Shown one piece after another: positions 1 to 11,836 of a DNA stretch of 17,817 nucleotides. This DNA is from JBJXGC01 sp046154545 (lineage in GTDB: Bacteria; Chloroflexota; Dehalococcoidia; Tepidiformales; Tepidiformaceae): the NCBI GenBank assembly GCA_046154545.1, contig JBJXGC010000049.1, positions 1 through 17,817 of the forward strand. The letters are read 5' to 3'. The first letter of the stretch is position 1. Each line of letters begins with the position of its first letter. The notes beneath the pieces are model-generated. The model was not told where the DNA came from, searched no databases, and saw only the letters and a list, made by a program, of their open reading frames with translations. The position numbers and the translations under genes were made by a program.

Positions 1-167
1 GCGTCATCCAGGACAAGATCGAGGACCGGCTAAGCGAGATGCTCCTCTCAGGCGACTTCGGCTCGGGCGACACGGTCATGGTCGACCGCAAGCCTGCGGA
101 CGAGGGCGACGAGTTGGCCATCCAGGCCGTCCGCGCCGCACCGGCGCCGGAGCCGGTCCCCGCCTGA
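1..167 (+). CDS. clpC: ClpC-like Clp protease ATP-binding subunit, C-terminal end (partial)
   Basis: Only the last 54 codons are in the window; the first complete codon is at position 3 and the TGA is at 165-167. The translation begins VIQDKIEDRLSEMLLSGDF and continues with a G-D-T-V-M-V-D stretch. This is the usual ending of the second AAA+ module of ClpC/ClpB-type Hsp100 unfoldases: the (R)VIQ..IED.LSE.LL.G.F motif of the D2 small subdomain followed by a beta strand. The protein ends in an Ala/Pro-rich tail. Such proteins unfold substrates and, in the ClpC case, feed them to ClpP in the cytoplasm. ClpC is preferred over ClpB because ClpB normally lacks this tail and because I recall clpC next to rpoB in Chloroflexota, but the middle domain that would decide this lies outside the window. 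Confidence 0.75.
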   Translation, partial: VIQDKIEDRLSEMLLSGDFGSGDTVMVDRKPADEGDELAIQAVRAAPAPEPVPA

Positions 168-198
168 TCGGTGACATCGTCACTCGCGCACAGTTCGG

Positions 199-229
199 CG
201 CCCGCCTCTCGGACAACGTGAGGCGGGCG
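199..229 (+). terminator. Hairpin after clpC-like gene, without a T-tract
   Basis: A perfect 10-bp stem (199-208 pairs with 220-229; core GCCCGCCTC / GAGGCGGGC) with an 11-base loop lies 31 bases after the stop codon of the upstream gene. No run of T follows, so it is either a weak or Rho-assisted terminator or a 3'-end stabilising hairpin. It separates the upstream gene from the rpoB promoter. Confidence 0.55.
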
Positions 230-302
230 TCTCGCGGACTTCGCGGCCAAATACCCCCTTCAGGGACCTGGTAGCCAACCGATACTTATGAGTTGACGCT
301 TG

Positions 303-331
303 TTGACTACGCCATCGTCCGGCGCTACGAT
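303..331 (+). promoter_or_regulatory. Sigma70-type promoter of rpoBC with nested inverted repeats
   Basis: The -35 box TTGACT (303-308) is followed by exactly 17 bases and a -10 box TACGAT (326-331), which predicts a start near 338 and an rpoB leader of about 92 bases. CCATCGT (312-318) and ACGATGG (327-333) form a 7-bp inverted repeat covering the spacer and the -10 box, and a third copy CCATCGT lies at 351-357. AGCCAACC (273-280) and GGTTGGCT (335-342) form an outer inverted repeat around the whole promoter. These could be operator half-sites; no regulator is identified. Confidence 0.7.
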
Positions 332-430
332 GGTGGTTGGCTTACTATGCCCATCGTCCCCCCTAAAGGAAAACACCCGGTCCCTACATCTTCGCGCCCA
401 TTGCACAGGTCCTGAAGGAGTTGCCACAGG

Positions 431-3400
431 ATGTCGACCACGCGTGAACTGACGCGGCGGGGTATGCCCGTCCCTCTCGAAGTCCAGACCTACGGCCAGA
501 TCCCAAACGTCCTCGATATCCCGAGTCTGATCAAGATCCAGCTCGACTCGTTCGACTGGTTCAAGCGCGACGGTCTGCGGGAACTGCTCGATGAGATCTC
601 GCCGATCCAGGACTTCACCGGGTCGAAGATGGACCTCATCTTCGGGGAGTACGAGTTCCGCGCCCCCAAGTACTCCCAGGAAGAGTGCCGCGAGCGCGAC
701 ACGACCTACGCCGCCCCCCTCTTCGTCGATGTCGAACTCCACATCAAGGAGTCGGGCGAGATCAAGGAGCAGCGCCTCTTCTTTGGCGACTTCCCCCTCA
801 TGACCGACCGGGGCACGTTCATCATCAACGGCGCCGAGCGCGTCGTCGTCAGCCAGCTCGTGCGTTCCCCGGGCGTCTACTACACGCTCGAGACGGACCC
901 GGCCAGCGGCCGCAAACTGGCCTACGGCAAGCTCATCCCGAACCGCGGGGCCTGGCTCGAATTCGAGACCTCGAACCGCAACGTCGTCAGCGTCAAGGTC
1001 GATCGCAAGCGCAAGATCCCCGTCTCGATCCTGGTCCGGGCGATCGACGTCCCCGGCCTGCTCCCCGGCGACAAGGACAACCCCCGCTTCGCCAAGTACT
1101 TCGCCGCCATCGGGCGGATCGCCGAATCGCACGCGCCCGAGGACGAAAAGGCCCGCGACTCGGCGCTCCGTGAGCTTGAGCACGAACTCGGCACGGACGA
1201 CCGCGTCCTCGCCCTCTTCGAGGCGAACGACGACAACGCCGACATCCAGTACATGGCAACGACGGTCTCGAAAGAGCCGAGCAAGACGAAGCACGATGCC
1301 CTGCTCGAGTTCTATCGCCGCATCCGGCCGGGCGACCCGCCTACGTTGGATAACGCGCGGACGCTGATCAACACGCTCTTCTTCAACCCGCGCCGCTACG
1401 ACCTCGGCCGGGTCGGGCGCCACAAGCTGAACAAGCGGCTCGAACTCGCCGACCCGACGACCCAGCGCTGGCTGCGCCCCTACGACCTGCTCTCGATCAT
1501 GCGGGAGCTGGTGAACCTCAACAACGGCCGCGGCCACCACGACGACATCGACCACCTCGGCAACCGCCGCGTGCGGGCCGTGGGCGAGCTCATTCAGCAG
1601 CAGTTCCGCGTGGGGCTCCTGCGCATGGAGCGGGTCGTCCGCGAGCGCATGACGATCACGGACCCGGAAGAGGCGACCCCGAGCGCCCTCATTAACATCC
1701 GGCCGGTCGTCGCCGCCATGAAGGAGTTCTTCGGTGGCAGCCAGCTCTCGCAGTTCATGGACCAGACCAACCCGCTGGCGGAACTGACCCACAAGCGCCG
1801 CCTCAGCGCCCTCGGGCCTGGCGGCCTCTCTCGCGACCGCGCCGGCTTCGACGTCCGTGACGTGCACCACAGCCATTACGGCCGCATCTGCCCCATTGAG
1901 ACGCCGGAAGGCCCAAACATTGGGCTCATCGGCTCCCTCGCGACCTACGGCCGCCTGAACGACTTCGGTTTCATCGAGACGCCGTATCGCCAGGTCATCA
2001 AGGAGATGTCGCCGACTGACGCCGACCTCGCCGGTCAAACGGTCAGGCTCGATGTGCAGGACACCAACGGGAATATCGTCGCGGCCGCCGGCGCGAGCAT
2101 CGACGCGTCCGTCCTTGCAAAGCTGAAGGTGCACGGCGGTTCGGTGCCGATCAAGCCCTTCGTCAGCACCCAGATCCGCTACCTCACGGCCGATGAGGAG
2201 GACAAGTTCATCGTTGGCCAGGCGAACACGCTCCTCGACGGCTATGGCCACTTCCTCGAAGAGCGCGTCGAGGTCCGCGAGAACGAAGACTTCCGGATGG
2301 TGGCGCCGGACGAGGTGCATTTCCTCGACGTCTCCCCCAAGCAGATGGTCTCGGTCGCAACGGCACTTATCCCATTCCTCGAGCACGACGACGCGAACCG
2401 CGCCTTGATGGGCTCGAACATGCAGCGCCAGGCGGTGCCGCTGGTGCGGCCCGAGGTGCCGCTCGTCGGCACCGGGATGGAGCGCCGCACGGCGGTCGAT
2501 AGCGGCCACGTCATCGTCGCCTCAGGCCCCGGTGACGTCCTCGAAGCGAGCGGCACGCGCATCGTTATCCGCTACGACGACCCGGAGGTCGGCGAAAAGA
2601 CCTACAAGCTCATCAAGTTCATGCGCTCCAACCAGGGCACCTGCCTGAACCAGCGCTCGCTCGTCTTCCGCGGCGAGCGGGTCCAGGAGTCGCAGCCCCT
2701 GGTCGATAGCTCGAGCACCCAGGGCGGCGACCTTGCCCTCGGTCAGAATGTCCTCTGCGCCTTCATGAGCTGGGAAGGCTACAACTTCGAAGACGCGATC
2801 ATCCTCTCCCAGAACATGATCCGCGAAGACAAGTTCACGTCGATCCATATCGAGAAGCACGAAGTGGAGGCCCGGGACACCAAGCTCGGCCCCGAGGAGA
2901 TCACCCGCGACATCCCGAACGTCGGCGAGGAGAGCCTCAGCGACCTCGACGAAGACGGCATCATCCGGATTGGCGCCGAGGTGCGCGAAGGGGACATCCT
3001 CGTCGGCAAGATCACCCCGAAGGGTGAAACGGAGCTGACGGCGGAGGAGAAGCTCCTCCGGGCCATCTTCGGTGAGAAGGCCCGGGAGGTGAAGGACACC
3101 AGCCTTCGCGTCCCCCACGGCGAAAAGGGCAAGGTGATCGACGTCAAGGTCTTCAGCCGCGACGACCACGAGAACCTCCCGGCCGGCGTCAACAAGCTCG
3201 TCCGCGTCAGCATCGCCCAGCGCCGCAAGCTCTCCGAAGGCGACAAGATGGCGGGCCGCCATGGGAACAAGGGCGTCATTAGCCGCATCCTGCCGCGCGA
3301 GGATATGCCCTACCTGCCCGACGGCTCGCCCGTCGATATCATCCTCAACCCCATCGGCGTGCCGAGCCGTATGAACATCGGCCAGGTGCTGGAGACCCAC

Positions 3401-4268
3401 CTCGGCTGGGCGGCCAACGCCCTCGGCTTCCGGGCGATAAGCCCCGTCTTCGATGGCGCCACCGACCTGAACATCGATGACGCACTCGCCCGCGCCTGGA
3501 TCGCCCAGGAGTCCGGCGCGGTCTTCTATATCGACCCGCGCGACCGCGGCTTCGAGGTCGGCACGGCCATCGCCTGGCTCAAGGAGAAGGGCTACGACGG
3601 TGACGCGATCTTCACCCACCACGAAGAAGGGCTCGCGAAGCGGGCCTGCCTCGAAATCTGGCTCGACGAAGTCGGCGTAAAGCGGACCAAGGCGAAGACG
3701 ATGGAGGACCTCGAGGATCTCGCCCAGAAGTTCTACAAAGAGACGAACATCCCGCCGCCGCTCTTCGGGAAGACCATGCTCCACGATGGCCGCACGGGTG
3801 AGCCGTTCGACCAGCCGATCACTGTCGGCTACATCTACATGCTCAAGCTCATCCACCTTGTCGAGGACAAGATCCACGCCCGCAGCACCGGCCCGTACTC
3901 GCTCATCACCCAGCAACCGCTCGGTGGCAAGGCCCAGTTCGGTGGCCAGCGTTTCGGCGAAATGGAAGTGTGGGCGCTCGAGGCCTACGGCGCGGCCCAT
4001 ATCCTCCAGGAGCTGCTCACCGTGAAGTCCGACGATGTCGTTGGGCGGGTGAAGACCTACGAAGCCATCGTCAAGGGCGAGGATGTCCTCGAGCCGGGCG
4101 TGCCTGAATCATTCAAAGTGCTCGTGAAGGAACTCCAGAGCCTCGGCCTCTCGGTCGAGGTCTCGAACGACGAGGGTAGCTCGGTCTCCTTCATCGACGA
4201 CACATCCACCGACGTGCCCGAACTGGGCATCAACCTCACCGGTTTCGAAGCGGAGGATCTCTTCAATA

Positions 4269-4282
<14 letters not shown>
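431..4282 (+). CDS. rpoB: DNA-directed RNA polymerase subunit beta
   Basis: 1283 residues, a normal length for a bacterial beta subunit without large insertions. With beta-prime it forms the active centre of RNA polymerase and contributes the rifampicin pocket. The rifampicin region is at about residues 435-465, and the residues matching E. coli Q513, D516, H526, R529 and S531 are all wild type (Q441, D444, H454, R457, S459). The signature RICPIETPEGPNIGLI follows it. The conserved KMAGRHGNKG is at 939-948, with K939 and K947 as the two catalytic-centre lysines. The C-terminal GGKAQFGGQRFGEMEVWALE block that contacts beta-prime is intact. The chosen ATG has AAGGAG at 415-420, 10 bases upstream. 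The gene overlaps rpoC by 14 bases, so the two form one operon from the promoter at 303-331. No rplJ/rplL genes precede it. Identity is certain; I see no truncation. Confidence 0.98.
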
Positions 4283-8741
<4,459 letters not shown>

Positions 8742-8768
8742 GCTCGCGACACGCGTCATAACCTAAGG

Positions 8769-8799
8769 AAGAGGCCCCTCATCTGAGGGGCCTCTTTTT
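8769..8799 (+). terminator. Intrinsic terminator of rpoBC, probably bidirectional
   Basis: A perfect 10-bp stem (8771-8780 with 8785-8794; GAGGCCCCTC / GAGGGGCCTC), an ATCT loop and an immediate TTTTT run (8795-8799) lie about 30 bases after the rpoC stop. A-T pairs extend the base of the stem by two. The next gene is convergent, and its 3' side reads CTTCC after the same stem, so the hairpin can also stop transcripts of the ABC exporter. Confidence 0.95.
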
Positions 8800-8825
8800 C
8801 TGTGCGCCGCGGACATGAGCGGCCC

Positions 8826-9665
8826 CTATCCGGCCCGCTTCAGCCGCCCCGTGCGCTTCGCATACCGTTCACCCGCGCTGAACACCCAGACGCCGGCGGG
8901 GATGAGGCCGATCCCGGCGACCAACAGACCGCCCAGGACGGGCAGGAGGTCGATGACCGAGTCCCCACGGATGAGCGCGTCCCGGATACCGCCGATCACG
9001 TACGTGGCGGGGCTGATTATCGAGAGCGAGGCGAGCGGTTCGGGCATGTCCTTCGGTGCCGCGTAGACGCCGGAGATCAAGACAAGCGTGGCCTGGATGA
9101 CGTGGGTCATCTGTGCGCCCCGCTCCGGGTAAAGCAAGGGGAGGACGGCGCCCATAATCCCGATGCCAACCAGGCTGATGCTCCCCACCAGCAACACCGT
9201 GGCGGCCGCGAAGTAGTCAGCGTTGCCCATGTTCAGGTCGAAGGCGAGCACGATGATCACCAGCACGATCGCTGTGTGCAGGAATCCATAGACGAGCGAG
9301 AAGAGAGCGGTCCCGATCATGTGGGTCGAGCGGCGCACCGGCGCCATGAACGTGTACTCGATGGTCCCTTCCCACCGTTCCCAGCTGATCATGTCGCTCA
9401 CCGTTTCGAAGACCACGGCAAGGTAGTGCCAGACCAGTGCGCCGATCGCCAGGAATAGCACCAGTGCGTCGATTTGGGCGCCGCTCAGGGCCTCGCCCCC
9501 GACAGCACTATTCACACTCCGGGCGATGAGCACCACGGCCAGCGAGTTCGCGATGGTGTAGAGCACCCAGACGACTTCCCAGGCCCAGTACCGCTTGGTC
9601 AGGTTGATGTTTCGTTCGACGAAGGCGTAGCTCGCCCTCAGTTCGCGGGTGGCGGCGATAGTCAT
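8826..9665 (-). CDS. ABC-2 type exporter permease (DrrB/NodJ-like)
   Basis: 279 residues with about six hydrophobic membrane segments (near 27-49, 67-88, 112-138, 150-180, 188-205 and 240-268). This is the ABC-2 permease plan of exporters that handle drugs, lipids or glycans. The segment WERWEGTIEYTFMAPVRRS before the third membrane helix is the typical cytoplasmic coupling region of the family (E.G.T.E.....P), and a PA.Y...G.RD segment near residue 220 matches the usual C-terminal motif. The ATG overlaps the stop codon of the ATPase gene (ATGA, 9665-9662), and GAGGTG lies a few bases upstream inside the ATPase gene, so the two are translationally coupled and surely form one transporter. Substrate cannot be read from sequence. 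A NatB-type or antibiotic-export role is possible; the attenuator in front of the operon favours a drug, but that is inference. Confidence 0.88.
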   Translation of the reverse strand: MTIAATRELRASYAFVERNINLTKRYWAWEVVWVLYTIANSLAVVLIARSVNSAVGGEALSGAQIDALVLFLAIGALVWHYLAVVFETVSDMISWERWEGTIEYTFMAPVRRSTHMIGTALFSLVYGFLHTAIVLVIIVLAFDLNMGNADYFAAATVLLVGSISLVGIGIMGAVLPLLYPERGAQMTHVIQATLVLISGVYAAPKDMPEPLASLSIISPATYVIGGIRDALIRGDSVIDLLPVLGGLLVAGIGLIPAGVWVFSAGERYAKRTGRLKRAG

Positions 9666-10546
9666 GGTTTCACCTCAATGTCGTCTTCGAGCTTGCGCCC
9701 GGTGAGCCGGAGGAAGACATCCTCGAGCGTCGGATGGGGGAGTGGTTCGTCACGCACCAGCGCCTTCAGGTTCTCGGGCGTGTCGAGGGCGATCATTCGG
9801 CCGTGGTCGATGATCGCGATCCGGTCACACAGTCCGTCTGCCTCAGACATGTCGTGCGTACAGAGGATGATGGTCGCGTCGTGCTGGTCGCGAATCTCCC
9901 GCACGAAGGTCTGGACTTCGCGGCGCGAGTGCGGGTCGAGGCCCGTTGTCGGTTCATCCAACAGCAGGAGGATGGGCGCAGTGAGGAAGGCCCGGGCGAT
10001 TGCCACCTTCTGCTGCATCCCCCGGGACATGTCCTCCATCGGCGACCAGATGGAGCGGCCGTCGACCCCGAGCCGTGTAAGGATCTCGACCGCCTTCGCC
10101 CGGGCCTCGGACGGGTCCACGCCGTACAGCCGCGCGCCGTAGAGCAGGTTCTCCATCGGCGACAGCCGCTTGAAGAAGGACGGCTCGGCGCTGACGCGGT
10201 TGATGAGCCGCTTGACGGCCATTTCGTCCCTCACGACATCGAGTCCGAAGACACTCACGTTCCCCGCGTCCGGCGTGAGCAGGGTCGAAACGAGGCGGAT
10301 GAGGGTGCTCTTCCCGGTGCCGTTCGGCCCGAGGATGCCGAAGATCTCGCCTCGTCCAACCTCGAACGAGATCTGATCGACGGCGACCACGCGCTTGCGG
10401 GCGCGGGCGGGGCGTCCCGGCCACGGCAGCGAGGGACGGCCTGAAAGGAACGCTTTGGTTGCCCCGGTCACACGCAAGGCTGTGGACGGCGGGAGCGGGA
10501 TGCGAAGCGCGGACTGAGGTCCGGCGAGAGGCAGGGTGGTAGTCAT
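9662..10546 (-). CDS. ABC exporter ATP-binding protein (DrrA/NodI/NatA-like)
   Basis: 294 residues from the chosen start. It binds and hydrolyses ATP to drive the permease encoded next to it. Walker A is GPNGTGKST (73-81), the signature is MSRGMQQKV (173-181, the RGM form common in DrrA/NodI relatives), Walker B is ILLLLDEP (192-199), followed by the D-loop GLD, and the switch histidine is H231. The Q-loop glutamine is replaced: the segment reads VSAEPSFF, with E121 where Q is usual. The first 50 residues are a Pro/Arg-rich extension before the ATPase fold. The ATG at 10546 is chosen because GGAGGA lies 4 bases upstream. An in-frame ATG at 10633 has no such site and lies inside the terminator hairpin, so it is rejected. 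The gene follows the attenuator leader at 10761-10547. Confidence 0.92.
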   Translation of the reverse strand: MTTTLPLAGPQSALRIPLPPSTALRVTGATKAFLSGRPSLPWPGRPARARKRVVAVDQISFEVGRGEIFGILGPNGTGKSTLIRLVSTLLTPDAGNVSVFGLDVVRDEMAVKRLINRVSAEPSFFKRLSPMENLLYGARLYGVDPSEARAKAVEILTRLGVDGRSIWSPMEDMSRGMQQKVAIARAFLTAPILLLLDEPTTGLDPHSRREVQTFVREIRDQHDATIILCTHDMSEADGLCDRIAIIDHGRMIALDTPENLKALVRDEPLPHPTLEDVFLRLTGRKLEDDIEVKP

Positions 10547-10604
10547 TTCATCCTCCGGGTTTCCGTGGCGTCGTTCGTCGGTGGGGCCACCGCGTCCTGC
10601 ACGG

Positions 10605-10639
10605 AAAACAGAAACGCCGTGGGCTGTGGCCACGGCGTT
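10605..10639 (-). terminator. Attenuator terminator in the leader of the ABC exporter operon
   Basis: Read on the minus strand, AACGCCGTGG (10639-10630), a 7-base loop and CCACGGCGTT (10622-10613) make a perfect 10-bp stem followed by TTTCTGTTTT (10614-10605). It sits 24 bases after the stop of a small leader ORF and about 60 bases before the ATPase start, inside the transcribed leader. Its 5' arm can instead pair with CCACGGC at the end of the leader ORF. Confidence 0.75.
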
Positions 10640-10673
10640 GGAGGAAAGACTCTACATAATCCTCAGGCCGTGG
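10630..10673 (-). promoter_or_regulatory. Predicted antiterminator hairpin, alternative to the attenuator terminator
   Basis: On the minus strand, CCACGGC (10673-10667) pairs with GCCGTGG (10636-10630), and the neighbouring GAGGA pairs with TCCTC across a 14-base loop. The two helices total 12 bp and are separated by a small internal loop (2 x 4 bases). The helix uses the same bases as the 5' arm of the terminator, so the two structures exclude each other. The stop codon TGA of the leader ORF (10665-10663) lies within it, so a ribosome finishing the leader would block it. Confidence 0.6.
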
Positions 10674-10758
10674 ATACGCTTTCGCGACCGCCGCGAATGG
10701 GCAGGCCGTTGCGGCGCCGGATTCGCATGATCGCTGTGGAGTAGATGCCGTTGATCAT
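10663..10758 (-). CDS. Candidate 31-residue leader peptide with Arg-Ile-Arg-Arg-Arg core
   Basis: A small ORF (ATG 10758-10756, TGA 10665-10663) precedes the exporter terminator. It begins MINGIYSTAIM and continues RIRRRNGLPIRGG (residues 12-24). Its role would be regulatory: translation decides which downstream hairpin forms. The residues M11-R12-I13-R14 match the +X+ pattern (Arg/Lys-X-Arg/Lys) at which macrolides and ketolides stall ribosomes in ErmD-type leaders. There is no clear ribosome binding site, but the predicted transcript start (about 10761) is only 3 bases before the ATG, so it would be read as a leaderless message. An internal ATG at codon 11 would give a peptide starting MRIR. 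It shows no similarity to a domain known to me. Recognition rests on position, the overlap of the stop codon with the antiterminator arm, and the motif. Confidence 0.5.
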   Translation of the reverse strand: MINGIYSTAIMRIRRRNGLPIRGGRESVSTA

Positions 10759-10767
10759 CTCACAGGC

Positions 10768-10796
10768 ACTATAGAACATGTGGATTTGTCGAACAA
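10768..10796 (-). promoter_or_regulatory. Promoter of the exporter leader, with overlapping inverted repeat
   Basis: On the minus strand, TTGTTC (10796-10791), 17 bases and TATAGT (10773-10768) form a sigma70-like promoter with a strong -10 box and a weak -35 box; transcription would begin near 10761. A perfect 7-bp inverted repeat, ATAGAAC (10771-10777) and GTTCTAT (10801-10807) in plus-strand reading, has half-site centres 30 bases apart and brackets both boxes. An inner TTGT-CGA-ACAA palindrome (10786-10796) covers the -35 box. A repressor could bind here. Confidence 0.55.
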
Positions 10797-10835
10797 GCCA
10801 GTTCTATGGTGTTGGTCAAGGATCGCCGCGGCCGG

Positions 10836-11096
10836 TCAATCCGGCGGGCGGTGCTGGTGGAGGATGACGCCGAGCGGGACAGAAATGCGGCTCAGGACAA
10901 GCGGACCGTGTCCCACAGGAGCCTCCTCGCCGGTGAGGAGCATGCCCTCCACGTGGAGCGCGATGGCCTTCCGCACGTTTGCGGTGGCCTCTTCGACCGT
11001 ATCCCCGAACATGTGGCAACCGCCCGCCGCCGGCACACATGCATGAAAGGCGCCTTCGTCAGGCTCGATTACAACGGTATACGTCAGCTCTCGCAT
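10836..11096 (-). CDS. Solitary HicB-like antitoxin-family protein
   Basis: 86 residues. The N-terminal part has the HicB fold pattern: a beta strand LTYTVVIEPDEGAF, then the usual P..GG/PGC position (VPAAGGCHMFGDTVEEA), then a helix NVRKAIALHVEGML. This is the partial RNase-H-like fold that HicB antitoxins use to cover HicA toxins. No helix-turn-helix or ribbon-helix-helix domain follows; the tail is Pro/His-rich. No HicA gene lies beside it, so it may be an orphan antitoxin, a regulator, or one of the many HicB-like proteins of unknown role. The start at 11096 is preferred because an upstream in-frame ATG (11147) would add a low-complexity Arg/Gly/Pro stretch ahead of the conserved strand. 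It lies between ilvN and the exporter leader, all on the same strand. Function is not known. Confidence 0.75.
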   Translation of the reverse strand: MRELTYTVVIEPDEGAFHACVPAAGGCHMFGDTVEEATANVRKAIALHVEGMLLTGEEAPVGHGPLVLSRISVPLGVILHQHRPPD

Positions 11097-11163
11097 GCCC
11101 CGGAGTATGCGCCCGCCCCCGGGGCACGGACGACATTCGCGCCTCAACAGTCAGGCCGCAAGC

Positions 11164-11194
11164 GATAAGGCACGAGCGGCCCTCATGCCTCATC
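11164..11194 (-). terminator. Hairpin after ilvBN, fully paired only on the minus strand
   Basis: Read as minus-strand RNA, 11194-11182 pairs with 11176-11164 in a 13-bp stem with a 5-base loop, counting two G-U pairs. On the plus strand those two positions are A-C mismatches, so the structure belongs to the ilvBN message. It starts about 25 bases after the ilvN stop. Only a short, mixed tract follows, so it is a weak intrinsic terminator or a 3'-end stabiliser. Just before it ATGAGG occurs three times within about 27 bases. Confidence 0.55.
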
Positions 11195-11218
11195 ACTCAC
11201 TCCTCATTACCTTCGCTC

Positions 11219-11836
11219 TCAGTCGCTGCTGAAGGGGAGGTCCACGCCTTCGATGCGGCGGCCCGCTCGGCTGTGGATCTCGGCCACCTTCTCCGGTTCG
11301 CGCTCATGCACGGTCGTGGTCTTGGTGCCGCGGACCATGGCGATGCGGCCGGTGCGCGAGAGTTCGCGGATGCCGTACGGTTCGAGCATCTTGACGAGGC
11401 CGTCGATCTTGTCCTCGTCGCCCACCACCTGGAGGATGAGCGAGTTCGTGGCGATGTCGATCACGTCCGCCCGGAAGACGGCCGCGATGTCGAGCAGTTC
11501 GTGGCGGTTGACGTTGTTCGCCCGCACCTTGATGAGTGCGATCTCCCTGGCGATCATGTCTTCCTGGGAGAGGTCGCTCACCTTGATCACGTCGATGAGC
11601 TTGTAGAGCTGCTTCTCTACCTGCTCAATGGGCGCGCTTTCGCCATCGACGACGATCGTGATACGGCTCAGGCCCGCCTCTTCGCTGCGCCCCACGGTGA
11701 GCGAATCGATGTTGAACCCGCGCCGCCGGAAAAGACTGGAGACGCGCATCAGCACGCCCGGCTTGTCCTCGACGATGGCCACCACCGTGTGATTGTTCGG
11801 CTTCGGACGATGCCCGTTCACCTCCGTGGCGCTCAT
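11219..11836 (-). CDS. ilvN: Acetolactate synthase small (regulatory) subunit
   Basis: 205 residues. It activates the catalytic subunit and confers valine feedback inhibition in branched-chain amino acid synthesis. An N-terminal ACT domain starts at about residue 17, with VEDKPGVLMRVSSLFRRRGFN; G27 and N42 match the valine-site glycine and asparagine of E. coli IlvH (G14, N29), while D24 stands where IlvH has N11, a change common in IlvN proteins. The second part (about 95-175) carries REIALIKV and a C-terminal regulatory domain with ARSG-like LSRTGRIAMVRG. A tail of about 30 charged residues follows, slightly longer than the shortest family members. Its ATG overlaps the ilvB stop (ATGA, 11836-11833), so synthesis is coupled to ilvB, which fits a holoenzyme with fixed subunit ratio. 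Confidence 0.95.
   Translation of the reverse strand: MSATEVNGHRPKPNNHTVVAIVEDKPGVLMRVSSLFRRRGFNIDSLTVGRSEEAGLSRITIVVDGESAPIEQVEKQLYKLIDVIKVSDLSQEDMIAREIALIKVRANNVNRHELLDIAAVFRADVIDIATNSLILQVVGDEDKIDGLVKMLEPYGIRELSRTGRIAMVRGTKTTTVHEREPEKVAEIHSRAGRRIEGVDLPFSSD

Noticed and set aside
260..2509. 749-codon antisense frame opposite rpoB
   Set aside because: It lies wholly against a certain rpoB frame, its translation is Val/Asp/Glu/Arg-rich low complexity, and GC-rich third positions routinely open such antisense frames. The same holds for minus-strand frames at 2522-4000 and 4263-5147.
8802..10444. Plus-strand frames 8802-9458 and 9734-10444 opposite the ABC exporter genes
   Set aside because: Both are antisense to clearly motif-bearing transporter genes and encode His/Asp/Arg-rich nonsense.
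10547..10633. 29-residue N-terminal extension of the ABC ATPase starting at ATG 10633
   Set aside because: This ATG lies inside the terminator hairpin and lacks a ribosome site, whereas the ATG at 10546 has GGAGGA directly upstream.
10777..10779. Earlier in-frame ATG for the leader peptide
   Set aside because: It falls within the promoter, upstream of the predicted start of transcription, so it would not be in the message.
10791..10804. GAAC-N6-GTTC as a LexA (SOS) box
   Set aside because: The Bacillus/actinobacterial LexA site has a 4-base spacer (GAAC-N4-GTTC); 6 bases do not fit, and the exporter is not an obvious SOS gene.
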